DNA of 64,000 nucleotides. It comes from Carnegiea gigantea (Eukaryota; Streptophyta; Magnoliopsida; Caryophyllales; Cactaceae). The notes under the pieces are model-generated. The model was given only the letters and a program-made list of their open reading frames with translations. It was not told where the DNA came from and ran no database searches. The stretch is taken from NCBI GenBank assembly GCA_029747015.1, contig JAKOGI010002423.1, forward strand, positions 1-64,000, written 5' to 3'. Position 1 is the stretch's first letter. Every line of letters begins with the position of its first letter. A program made the translations under genes and the position numbers. This document shows positions 23,249 to 34,020 of the stretch, one piece after another.

Positions 23249-25860
23249 TGACTAACTACAAGAAGCAGGAGTCTTCTCTAAGATTGATTTGAGGTCAGAG
23301 CACCATTAACTTAGGATTAAACCTGAAGACATTCCAAGATTGCGTTTAGGACAAGGTATGGTCATTATAAGTTTATAGTAATGCTGTTTGGCCTTAGCAA
23401 TGCCCCCGCAGCTTTCATGGATCTTATGAGTAGGGTCTTCAGACCCTATCTAGACAGGTTTGTAGTGGTGTTCATAGATGACATCCTTATCTATTCTAAA
23501 GATAGGGAGGAACATGCTGATCATTTGATGGTGTTACAAACCCTAAGGGCGCATCAACTTTATGGTAAATTAAAGAAGTATAAATTTTGTTTGAAAGAGG
23601 TGCTATTCTTAGGAATGTGATTACAAAAGAAGGAAACAAAGTTGACCCCAAAAAGGTTAAGGCAATCGCGAAATGGTTAAGGCCTACTAACATCACTGAG
23701 ATGATAAGCTTTCTGGGTTTAGCGGGCTATTATCGTAGGTTCATCAAGGACTTTTCGAAAATAGCTCCACCCCTAACTAATCTGCTAAAAAAAGTGAATA
23801 AATTTTTATGGACAGAGAAGTGTGAAAGAGCTTTTTAGAAGTTAAGACAGCGATTAATGACTGCCCCAATCCTAATGCTACCTGCAGAGGGTAAAGGGTA
23901 CACCATTTATAGTGATGCTTCAAAGAACGGTTTAGAGTGCGTGCTGATGCAGGAAGATAAAATAGTTGCTTCTGCCTCTTGACAAGTCAAGCCTTATGAG
24001 AAAAATTACCCTACCCATGACCTGGAGTTAGCAGCCGTGGTCTTTGCATTGAAAATTTAGAGACATTATTTATATGGGGTACCATGCAAGATGTATGCTA
24101 ACCATCAAAGTTTGAAGTATGTCTTCACCCAAAGGGAGCTCAGTTTCAGACAACAATGTTAGCTTGAGTTACTTAAAGAATATGATTTGTAGATTTAATA
24201 TTATACAGGAAAAGCAAATGTTGTAGCAGACACCCTGAGTAGGAAGGCGCAACATAGCCCAAACACAGTGGTGATTACTTAATTGAGTCTCTTGAGAGAG
24301 CTTGAGGACTTGGGAATTCAACTAGTGCCCTATGGACAAGTAAATGTTCAATTATCAGCACTTATCTTATAGCCTTCCATAGTGGAGGAAATTCAGGTGG
24401 ACGAGGAAAGTGATCCTGAACTCTAAAGAATAAGATAAAATTTAGAGAAAGGGAAGTCTTCTGAGTTTATATTACATGAGGATGGGACCCTGCGATTTCA
24501 AAATCGCCTATGTCTACCCAAAAATGAGGAATTAAAGAAACAAATCCTAGAGGAGGCTCACAATACTCGCTATACAGTGTATCTAGGAGGCACCAAGATG
24601 TACAGAGACTTAAAACAATACTTCTGGTGGAATAATATGAAGAAGGAGGTTACAGAATATGTAGACAAGTAGATAACATGCTAAAAGGTTAAAGTAGAGC
24701 ATCAGCATCCTGTGGGTAAACTGTGGCCCCTACAAATTTGCACTTCGAAGTGAAATTCGATCTCAATGGACTTCGTTATGGGTTTACCCTTTTCTGCCTT
24801 GAAAAAGAATGCTACGTGGGTCATAGTTGATCGACTTACCAAATCGGCCCATTTTCTGCCAATTAGGGATACTTGGTGAGTTGAAAAACTAACCCAACTA
24901 TATGTTAGAGAGATAGTACGCTTTCACAGTATTTCCTTAGACATAGTATCAAACATAGTCAAAGATTCCAAGCCCGTTTTTGGCAAGCACTTCAAAAAGC
25001 CTTTGGGACAAAATTGAACTTTAGTTCTTATCTCCCTGAGATAGATAGGCAAACTGAAAGAGTAAATCAAATTCTAGAGGATAAGTTAAGAGCTTGTGTG
25101 GTAGAGTTCCCAGGGGAATGGGAGGAGAATTTACCGTTGGTGGCATTTTCTTATAACAATAGCTACCAATCCACTATCACAATGGCCCTGTTTAAGGCTT
25201 TATACGGGAGAAAATGTAGAACACCACTATGCTAGAATGATTTGGATGAGGCATTGATCATAGGTCCCGAAATGATCCAGGAAACCATTGAAACAATAAG
25301 GAAAATTCGGAAGCATATTTGGGTTACCTAGACTCGGTAAAAGACTTACGCGGACAAGAGAAGGAGGCTTCTAGAATTTAAAGTAGGTGATAAAGATTTT
25401 CTGAAAGTTTCGCCAACCAGAGGTATCAAGAGGTTCAAAGTATGAGGCAAATTGAGTCCAACATATATTGGACCTTATGAAATTATTGAAAAGTTAAATC
25501 CAGTTGTAAATCGGCTAGACCTGTCGGGAGAACTAGAACACGTGCATAACGTGTTTCACATCTCTCAGCTTAGAAAGTACATTCCAGATCCGGACCACAC
25601 CATTGTATTTGAACCTATTGAAATCACTGAGGATCTATTATATGAAGAGCATCCAGTCCAAATACTAGATCGTAGGATTAAGCAACTACGCAACAAGCAG
25701 AAACCACTAGTCAAGGTACTGTGGTCAAATCATACCTCCCAAGAAGCGACTTGGGAGACCGAGGAAGAAAGGAAAGCCAATTACACACATTTATTTAAGG
25801 TAATCTTGCATGACTTGATAAAGTTCATATATTTCAGGGATGAAACTCTTTAGGGGGGAG
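23249..25860 (+). pseudogene. Chromovirus pol remnant, unit 1 (RT-RH-INT-chromodomain)
   Basis: Order: RT from about 23260 ('[19 protein letters not shown]', catalytic 'FIDD' near 23475), RNase H about 23880-24250, integrase zinc finger and core about 24480-25230, and chromodomain about 25653-25796. The longest open stretch, 25452-25853, holds 'NGPYEI'-like and 'HVHNVFHISQLRKYIPD' segments, then the chromodomain with 'PVQILDRRIKQL' and 'VLWSNH..EATWETEEE'. In chromoviruses this domain is thought to steer integration to particular chromatin. At least a dozen in-frame stops and several shifts make this copy dead. RT fingers and everything upstream are deleted. Confidence 0.88.
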
Positions 25861-25863
25861 GGC

Positions 25864-26337
25864 TACAATAGCCTAACCCTAAATTATGTTTATTTATTTA
25901 ATTACCTCATATTAATGATTTTCTCATATTTATTTATCGCATTTCATCATCTTAGTGAAAAAATAATAATAATAATTTCATTTGGGCCCTCACTTGGCAA
26001 TTCGAGTTTTATTTATTTATTTAGTTATTAACAAAAATTTTAGGAGAATTGATAGTAGGCCCTAATAAGTTTAATCTAAGTGATTTTATTTTGTTTTCTG
26101 TAACATTACAAAAATTTAATTTTGAGTTATGCAAAAACATTATCGTTATAGAGCGTTTTATTTTCGAACCCAACTTATTTTGGCCCAATTGGAAGCCCAA
26201 CAAGCTTTTCTAGTGGGCTATCTACCATGATTAAGCCTAACTATAATTAAGTAAAAATCATTTTTGAAGATAAAAATTCAGCCAAGTTTGTTAGATTAGT
26301 AAAAAAAATACGACCTAAATCCAAAACCACATTTTCT

Positions 26338-26400
<63 letters not shown>

Positions 26401-28112
26401 TTGCCCAGCCCAGTCCCTCACTTATTTGTACTATTCCTGCCACCCAACAGCCACCCTCTAGCCACCAAGGCAACCACCAGCCATCCCTACACCCCCCTCA
26501 AGCACCAAACATCACTTTCAGCTATTTTTCTTCAAGCAAAGTGAGTAAACCACAACCTTGTTCTTATTGATTTTGTTTGTATCTTGATTTTGTTTTTTTG
26601 TTTTTGGTCATTGATCATGTTATTTTTATAAAAATAAGAGTGATTTTGGATGTTTTAATTGTTGGATAAGGTTGATAGTAAGTAGAGGCTGAGGTTGATC
26701 ATGTTCATGCAAGCTTAAGTTAAAACCATGTTTATGGATTCATTTGTCTTTGATTTGGTGATCTTTAGCATTATTAATGATTATGATGGAGTTGTTACAG
26801 TTTTGGATGGTTTTGGAGGAGTTAAGAGTGAATCTGAGTTGGCCAAAAGTTAGGATTTTAATGATTATGCAAGGTTTAACCTTCCTTTAATAACAAGCAT
26901 GTTATTTGTGTATATTTGATTGAGAAATGAATCTTTGATGTGTATGATTGTGAAGTAAAATTGAGTCTGGTGGTTTTGTATGCTGATTAAAAGGATTAAA
27001 GCTTTGTTACATGATTGCAAGGAGTGATTTTATCTAAGAATTTATGTGAAAAGAGAGGAGAAAGTAATGATAGGGCTGGGAAATTGCAGAAAAATAGGGC
27101 AGGCTTTGCTAATAAACTGATAATGAACGGTCCAACCAAACATTATGATTTTCGTTGGGTAGATAAACCATGAGTTAGCTTTTAAATGGCTTTTGACTCG
27201 CCTTAATCCGAGTTCTGTAGAAAAAGTTATGGCCATTTTACTGGAACTGCACAGGTTAGACCAAAATTGGCATACTTGTATTCTAGCCCCATTTTTGGAA
27301 CTCTATTGTGTTAATTAAGTTTTGTGTTCTAAATATAAGTTTTTTGAGATTTCTTAAGCTTTTTATATTGGGGAATTAGGTCTCAAATGGAGATCAGGAT
27401 TTTAGCTTATGAGTCATTTATTATGGTCCTGTTACGCTTTTACTTTTGTTTTTACTAAAACTATTAATTATAAAAATAAATACATTTGCTAACTATATGT
27501 TTCTATAACGATATTTTTGTGTAGAATTAGGGCCTAAACTATCATTTCTTCCCCATTTTTGTATAATCTAACTCAGTGACATTTCATTAAAAGCCCCAGA
27601 TACGTTCATTGTCTGTATCTTTAGAAATCAGCATGTATTTATCAAAATTATAATGTTTTAGTAAGTACATCAATCAGTTTAATCAGTAGTTTATTACATG
27701 TTTTATTTTAGGGAAATACTCAGTGAATCATCCTCCGACTGGCAGGCCGACTGGAGAAGATAAGTGAGCGGAAAAATCTAAAAGGAATAGTCGTGTTGTA
27801 GTGCTGAAATGTTTTGAGTACTTTATTATGAGATATTTTGATGTTAAAACTATATACTCTGTTAAGAGTTACTATATTTTGATGTAAACTTTAAGATTGT
27901 TAGTTACTGTTGGTGTTGGTTTGATGGTTTGCTTTTACAAATGTCGTGTGGTGGAAACGATGTTCACCTTAGTTATGTTTAATTATTTTTAAGCCAAGCC
28001 TTGTCCTTTTTGGACAACAGTGACGCCCCAATCATTTAAGATATCACTACTAATTGATGATGTTAATTGATGAGAACACAAACAGTGAATTATGTACATT
28101 TGGCATGTTATA
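25864..28112 (+). mobile_element. LTR2 (about 2.25 kb)
   Basis: It begins tacaatagcctaaccc after the purine tract 'taggggggagggc' (25851-25863) and ends before 'gatttggtatcagagcc'. It carries a long (TC)n run. It lacks a block of about 285 bp present in LTR3 (35829-36118) and the 'tgtctagttaacc' motif shared by LTR1 and LTR3. It serves as 3' LTR of unit 1 and 5' LTR of unit 2. Confidence 0.88.
26339..26395. repeat. (TC)n microsatellite in LTR2
   Basis: About 27 TC units, against a handful at the same place in LTR1 and LTR3. The expansion is therefore specific to this copy. Confidence 0.95.
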
Positions 28113-28114
28113 GA

Positions 28115-28132
28115 TTTGGTATCAGAGCCAGG
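28115..28132 (+). promoter_or_regulatory. Primer binding site after LTR2 (tRNA-iMet)
   Basis: tttggtatcagagccagg contains TGGTATCAGAGC, the complement of the 3' end of plant initiator tRNA-Met. It is used by most Tekay-type and many copia elements. Confidence 0.92.
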
Positions 28133-28312
28133 TTTTGATTTTTTTTTGATGGAATATGGAGTATGGAGTTTAGATATAGGAGGGTGGGAAAGGTTATTAG
28201 TAAGGAATATCATATAATATAAGAGATTTGTGATATTAGAATGGACTTCTGGTATTAGAAATGCATCTTGTTTATCTTTTACATGCCCCTCATTTGTATT
28301 TTCCTTACTAAA

Positions 28313-28387
28313 TGGATCCTTATGCTATTAATATGATGCCGGTATGTCTGTGGCGGCTAACATTTCACTATTGTATGCCAGCATGAT
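28313..28387 (+). other. Conserved 24-codon leader ORF
   Basis: ATG at 28313 opens 24 codons (MDPYAINMMPVCLWRLTFHY then CMPA) and a TGA. The third unit has an ORF of the same length and stop at 36724-36798, although seven residues differ. It lies about 180 bp after the PBS. No function is known to me. It may be an upstream ORF of the element leader or a relic of a longer frame. Confidence 0.4.
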
Positions 28388-28730
28388 AGCTTGTGTGCAA
28401 GACCGTTTCTCCAAGTTTCACAGTATCATGGTCCGTGTATTCAGATTGCTATGGTCCTTACACATGGTTGATCTGTGGGTAGAGTTCAGGCTCCGTTATC
28501 ATCATTTTATGATGACGGAAAACCTAGGTTAGGACGGACCTAAGTTCCAGGTCCAGGGGGCTTAGGCTACCATTACCTCAAAGTTGATATTGCGGGAGGA
28601 GTTCGAGCAGTCGGGGATTACTATAGAGACTCTTCAACATGCCTTTCCCCTACACCAGGCACATCCCCCGCCTATACCATCTGCACTAGTATGGGGACCA
28701 CCTTCACCGCCTATACCGGGTGCTCCATAG

Positions 28731-29053
28731 ATGCCCGACAGTCCTGGGGAGGCTCATCTGATGGTGGATCTCCTCAATACCCTAGATATTGTGGTAGTTA
28801 GTTCTGATGATGAGCCTATGGAGGGTTTTGAGGGCGATTTAGAGGAAGAGGACGATCCAAAGGAGGACAAGGAGATTGATAAGGTAGTAAAGGAGCAGCA
28901 GATGGACCAGGAGGTTAATGAGGAAGTACGAGAGCAGTAGGTCGATCCTGAGATCCACAAGGTAGAGCTTCGAGTATCAAACAGTATCTTTGACTCAGGC
29001 GAGGAGCTAGAGGATAAGTCTGACCCAAATTACAATCCGTCTAGGGATCATTA
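28731..29053 (+). pseudogene. Acidic leader ORF of the chromovirus, one in-frame stop
   Basis: The frame begins MPDSPGEAHLMVDLLNTLD and runs through a strongly acidic stretch (EGFEGDLEEEDDPKEDKEID). After one TAG at about 28938 it goes on to 'SGEELEDKSDPNYNPSRDH' before a final TAG. It precedes gag by about 420 bp. I do not recognise a domain. Low-complexity acidic segments occur upstream of gag in some plant Ty3 elements. It could be a separate small protein or a lost N-terminal extension of gag. Confidence 0.4.
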
Positions 29054-29474
29054 GGTGTTGACTTGAGTAGGTTACATTTTAAGCCTCGTATGTATATAGT
29101 ATGGTTGGATTGGATAGTTGTATTTTGTATAGCATATGATATTGTATATAGTTATTCAAATCCTTCCGACCGTGATAACATGGTCCATCTCTTTTTTGGG
29201 CATGTGACAGACTCAAAGACTGGGAGCTAGTTAGTGTTTTAGGTAGGAGTCATGGCTGATCTTACTTAGTCAGCTAGATGTGTTATATTCTGTTGATCAT
29301 GTATATAAGCAGACAGCTATGTATATAAATAATTGGTTATGAAATGATATAATGAAGCTTTGTGTTCCATTTTAAATAATATTTGAGCCATATTAAATGT
29401 ATTTCTTGGCCATGCTTATCCTATGTGTTTGGGTATTTCAATGATTGAATTCTTTCATTTAATATATGATCAGA

Positions 29475-30600
29475 ATGTCTGAGTCAGTGCAAAACACTGC
29501 AGAGATTCATATAGAGGATAACTTGGATCATGCCCAGGGATTGGGCGAACAAGCCTCATATCATATGCCACCAAATTTTACCCAAATGCCACAAATTCCC
29601 GTTGAGTTTGCTAACAACATTGGAGACCTGAACTACTAGCCGGCCTTAGTAGATTAAGTGATGAAACGGATTCCCTAAGTACCTACTAAAACCCCCCAAA
29701 GATGACAAATTAGCAGATAGGATAACACGATGTAACCCTAAAATGTACGAAGGAAATTTTGATCCAGTAGTATTGGAGGAATGGGTAAGGGGAATGAAGA
29801 AAATCTTTACAATGGTAGAGGTGCCAGAAGAAAAGAAAGTAAACATTAGGACGTATTATTTGTCTGGTGAAGCTGATATTTGATGGAACACTGTTAAGGG
29901 TAGGCTCGTAGGACCTGAATTTACCTAAAGTAAATTTCTGAATGAGTTGATGGCTAAAATTCTCCCTGTCATGGTCTAAAGGTAAAAGGAGAAAGAGTTT
30001 ATGGAGCTGAAAATGAGTGGAAACATGACTGTGATGCAGTGTACCAGTAAGTTCACAAAATTATCCAGGTTTGTCATGAATTTGTATCATCTGAAAGGTT
30101 GAAGATGAGAAGGTTTGAAGAGGGTTTAGCATTCTGTATTTGAAATCAGTTAGCTGGGTAAACAATCTTAACTTACCAAGAGCTATATGAGCGAGTCACT
30201 GAGATGGAGCGAGTGAAGACAGAGTTGAGGGCCCTGAGCCCGAGCAACCAAACGAGAAAAGGGTTTGAGCGAGGAGCTCCGAGTGGGAGTGTGAACCAGA
30301 AGAAACCTTCTCCTGCTCCTCCCAAGAGTCGCCTTATAGGCTCAGCAGAGCCCTGTGGGAAATGCGGAATAACAAATCACATCACCCCTGAATGCCAAGT
30401 AGGAACCAACAAATGCGTGTGGTGCACCAAGCACCTCATTGCTGCCTGCCTAAGAAGACTGAAGGCAGTGGATAAGGTTGCATCAAAACCCTTGGTCCCA
30501 CCTCGGCAAGCGGCCCCACCACTAAAGCCTGCAGTGGTAGGATGGGCGTATGTAATATTTAGGAAGGAAGCTGGCACCTTTAGTACGATAGTCACTAGAA
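29475..30600 (+). pseudogene. Chromovirus gag, unit 2
   Basis: A likely start is ATG 29475 (MSESVQNTAEIHIEDNLDH). The Retrotrans_gag core is readable at about 29735-30090 ('KMYEGNFDPVVLEEWVRGM', 'VEVPEEKKVNIRTYYLSGEA', 'MTVMQC..KFTKLSRFVMNL'), with stops at several Trp/Gln positions. The frame 30204-30857 then holds the CCHC zinc knuckle CGKCGITNHITPEC (residues 51-64 of that frame) and runs on into protease. Gag assembles the particle and binds RNA by the knuckle. In-frame stops show that the copy is inactive. Confidence 0.85.
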
Positions 30601-30860
30601 CTCTTCTTTTAAATTCAAAGCTATTTTGTGTATTATTTGACTCAGGTGCTACTCATTCATTTATGTCCACCCGATTTGCCATGCAATTGAACTTGGAGGG
30701 TAGAGAGATGGAAACTAATTATAGGATCAAGCTACCCAATGATTCTGTGATTGAGTGCCCCATCTCCTATAAACTTGTTCCCATTAACATTGATGGAACC
30801 ACCTTCCCTATGGATTTGATTTTAACTTGTTTGACTTTGATATCATTTTGGAAATGAATT
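30600..30860 (+). pseudogene. Chromovirus protease, unit 2
   Basis: The catalytic motif LFDSGATHSFMSTRFA is at about 30630-30675, in frame with the gag zinc knuckle. It is followed by 'LPNDSVIECPISYKLVPI' and 'FPMDLI'. The frame is lost where 'FDIILEMNWL'-type sequence should follow: a shift occurs around 30835-30860. The active-site triad D-S-G is intact, but the rest of the polyprotein is not. Confidence 0.85.
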
Positions 30861-31079
30861 GATTGCACACTTATGGAGCTAAGATTGACTGTAATGATCT
30901 TAAGATTATTTTGAGGGATAAAAAAGGGAAAAAGTATGTTTCTATAAGTAAAGAAAGGAAAAACCTTGTCCCTTAATTTCTGCTATGAAAGCAAGTAAGC
31001 TATTAGGTGAGGGATGTATTGGATATTGGTGTTATGCTATTAACACCCAAACAAAAGAAGACAAAGCATAAAATATTCC

Positions 31080-32440
31080 TGTAGTTCTTGAATTTGGAGA
31101 TGTTTTTCCTGAAGAGTTATCAGGACTACCCCCGCAAAGGTAAATTGATTTTGGAATTAAATTAATCCCTGGTGCCCAACCTATCTCCAAAGCCCCATGT
31201 CGTATGACCCTAATTGAGCTTAAGGAGCTGAAAATTCAGTTAGATGAGCTATTATAAAACAGATTTATCATACCAAGTGTACCACCATAGGGTGCCCCAG
31301 TGTTGTTCATAAAAAAAACGGACGGAACCTTAAGGCTCTGTATTAACTATAGGGAGTTGAACAAGATCACTAAGAAAAATAAGTACCCTTTACCATGAAT
31401 AGATGACTCGTTTGACTAACTGTAAGCAGTAGGAGTCTTCTCTAAGATTGATTTGAGGTCAGGGCACCATCAACTTAAGATTAAACCTGAAGATATCCCT
31501 AAGACTTCGTTTAGGACAAGGTATGGTAATTATAAGTTTACAGTAATGCTGTTTGGCCTCACCAATGCCCCCGCAGCTTTCATGGATCTTATGAACAGGG
31601 TCTTTAGACCCTATATAGACAAGTTTATAGTGGTGTTCATAGATGACATCCTTATCTATTCTAAAGATAGGGAGGAACATGCTGATCATTTGAGGATGGT
31701 GTTACAAACCTTAAGAGCGCATCAACTTTATGGTAAATTAAAGAAGTCCGAATTTTGGTTAAAAGAGGTGCTATTCTTGGGACATGTGATTATAAAGAAG
31801 GAATCAAAGTTGACCCCTAAAAGGTGAATGCAATCACGAAATGGTCAGGGCCTACCAACGTCACTAAGATTATAAGCTTTCTGGGTTTAGCAGGCTATTA
31901 TCGAAGGATCATTAAAGACTTTTCGAAGATAGCTTCACCCCTGACTAATCTGCTAAAGAAAGCGAATAAATTTTTGTGGATAGAGAAGTGTGAAAGAGCC
32001 TTTCAAGAGTTAAGACAGTGATTAACTGCCGCTCCAATCCTAACGCTACCAGTAGTGGGTGAAGCTTGCACCATTTATAGTGATGCTTCGAAGAACAGTT
32101 TGGGGTGTGTGCTGATGCAGGAAGACAAAGTAGTAGCTTATGCCTCTCGACAACTCAAGCCTTACGAGCGAAGTTACCCTACCCATGACCTGGAGTCAGC
32201 AGTCATGGTCTTCGCATTGAAAATTTGGAGACATTACTTATATATGGTACCAAGCAAGATCTACAATGACCATCAAAGTTTGAAGTATATCTTCACCCAG
32301 AAGGAGCTTAATTTAAGAGAACAACATTGGCTTGAGTTACTTAAAGACTATGATTTGCAGATTTAATATCATCCAAGAAAAGCAAATGTTGTAGCATACG
32401 CCTTGAGTAGGAAGGCGAACATAGCCCAAACACTATGGTG
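31080..32440 (+). pseudogene. Chromovirus reverse transcriptase and RNase H, unit 2
   Basis: RT runs from 'FGDVFPEELSGLPPQ' (about 31096) through '[20 protein letters not shown]', '[12 protein letters not shown]' and '[20 protein letters not shown]' to the catalytic '[12 protein letters not shown]' near 31640. The thumb region follows. RNase H lies at about 32055-32430 ('[18 protein letters not shown]', '[20 protein letters not shown]'). The best open stretches are 31453-31827, 31824-32021 and 32055-32366. Stops sit at former Trp/Gln/Arg codons, many of them C-to-T type. It would copy genomic RNA in the cytoplasmic particle; this copy is dead. Confidence 0.9.
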
Positions 32441-32576
32441 ATTACTCAATTGAGTCTCTTGAGAGAGCTTGAGGACTTGGGAATTTAACTAGTGTCCTAT
32501 GGACAAGTAAATGTTCAATTGTCAGCACTTACCTTACAGCCTTCCTTAGTGGAGGAAATTTGGATTAACCAAGAAA

Positions 32577-33955
32577 GTGATCCTAAACTCCATAAAGCAA
32601 AATTTAGGGAAAGGGAAGTCTCCTAGGTTTGTAGTACATGAAGATGGGGCCCTGCAACTTCAAAATCGCCTATGTGCATCCAAAAATGAGAAATTAAGGA
32701 AACCGATCCTAGAAGAGGCTCACAATACTCACCACTCGTTGCATTCAGGAGGTACCAAGTTGTACAGAGACTTACGACAATACTTCTGGTGGAATAATAT
32801 AAAGATGGAGGTTGTAGAATATGTAGACAAGTGTTTAACTTGCCAGAAGGTTAAAGCAGAGCATCAGTGTCCCGTGGGTGAACTGCGACCCCTAAAAATT
32901 CCCACTTTGAAGTGGGATTTGATCTCAATGGACTTCGTTATAAGTTTACCCCTTCTTGCCTCAAAAAAGAATGCTATTTGGGTCATAGTTGATCGACTTA
33001 CCAAGTCGGCCCACTTTTTGCCAATTTGGGATACTTTGGGAGTTAAAAAACTAGCCTCATTGTATGTTAAAGAGATAGTCTGCCTACACGGGATTCCCTT
33101 AGACATAGTATCAGACAGGATCAAAGATTCGAAGCCTGTTTTTGGTAAGCACTTCAAAAAGCCTTTGGGACCAAATTGAACTTTAGTAACTCTTATCACC
33201 CTGAGACAGAAGGCGAAACTTAAAGAGTGAATTAAATTCTAGAAAACATATTAAGAGCTTGTGTATTGGAGTTCTAAGGGAAATGGGAGGATGATTTACC
33301 GTTGGTGGAGTTTTCTTATAACAATAGCTACCAATCCACTATCAAAATGGCCCCATTTGAGGCTTTATATGGGAGAAAATGTAGGTGCTAGAATGATTTG
33401 GATGAGGCATTGTTCATAGGTCCCGAAATGATCCAGGAAACCATTAAAACAATACAAAAAATTTAGAAGCATATTAGGGTTGCCCAGAGTCAGCAAGGGA
33501 GTTATGCGAACGAGAGAAGGAGGCCTCTGGAATTTTAAGTGAGCGATAAAGGTTTTTCTGAAAGTTTCGCCAACCAGAGTATCAAGAGATTTAGAGTACG
33601 AGGCAAATTAAGTCCAAGATATAATGGACCTTATGAAATTATTGAAAAGTTAAATCCAGTAGCATATCAGTTGGACTTGCCAATAGCACTAGAACACGTG
33701 CATAACATGTTTTACATCTCTTAGCTCATAAAGTGTATTCCAGATTCAAACCACACTGTAGTATCTGAACCTATTGAAATCACTGAGGATCTAGTATACG
33801 AAGAGTGTCTAGTCCAAACACTAGATCACAGGATTAAGTAGCTGTGCAACAAGTAGATACCACTAGTCAATGTACTTTGGCCAAACCATACCTCCCAAGA
33901 AGCCATTTGGGAGACTGAGGAAGAAATGAAAGCTAAGTACCCACATTTATTTTAA
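32577..33955 (+). pseudogene. Chromovirus integrase with chromodomain, unit 2
   Basis: The HHCC zinc finger is at about 32720-32860 ('HHSLHSGGTKLYRDLRQYFW' and 'CLTCQKVKAEH'). The catalytic core follows with D in 'DLISMDFVISLP' and D in 'DIVSDRIKDS'. The frame shifts after about 33175, so the Glu region is out of frame. The C-terminal 'LSPRYNGPYEIIEKLNPVAY' leads to the chromodomain, about 33800-33955, which has three stops. The order matches unit 1, and this unit is slightly better preserved. Confidence 0.88.
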
Positions 33956-34005
33956 GTAATCTTGCATGACATGATAAAGTTCATAAGTTTTAAGCGTGAA
34001 ACTCT

Positions 34006-34020
34006 TTATGGGGGGAAGGC
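34006..34020 (+). promoter_or_regulatory. Polypurine tract before LTR3
   Basis: tatggggggaaggc directly precedes the LTR start TGTAATAGTCC. The equivalent in unit 1 is taggggggagggc at 25851-25863. Confidence 0.8.

Noticed and set aside
28115..28132. tRNA-like match 'tggtatcagagc'
   Set aside because: This is the retrotransposon primer binding site, not a tRNA gene; the cloverleaf is absent. The same holds for 36527, 39055 and 49389.
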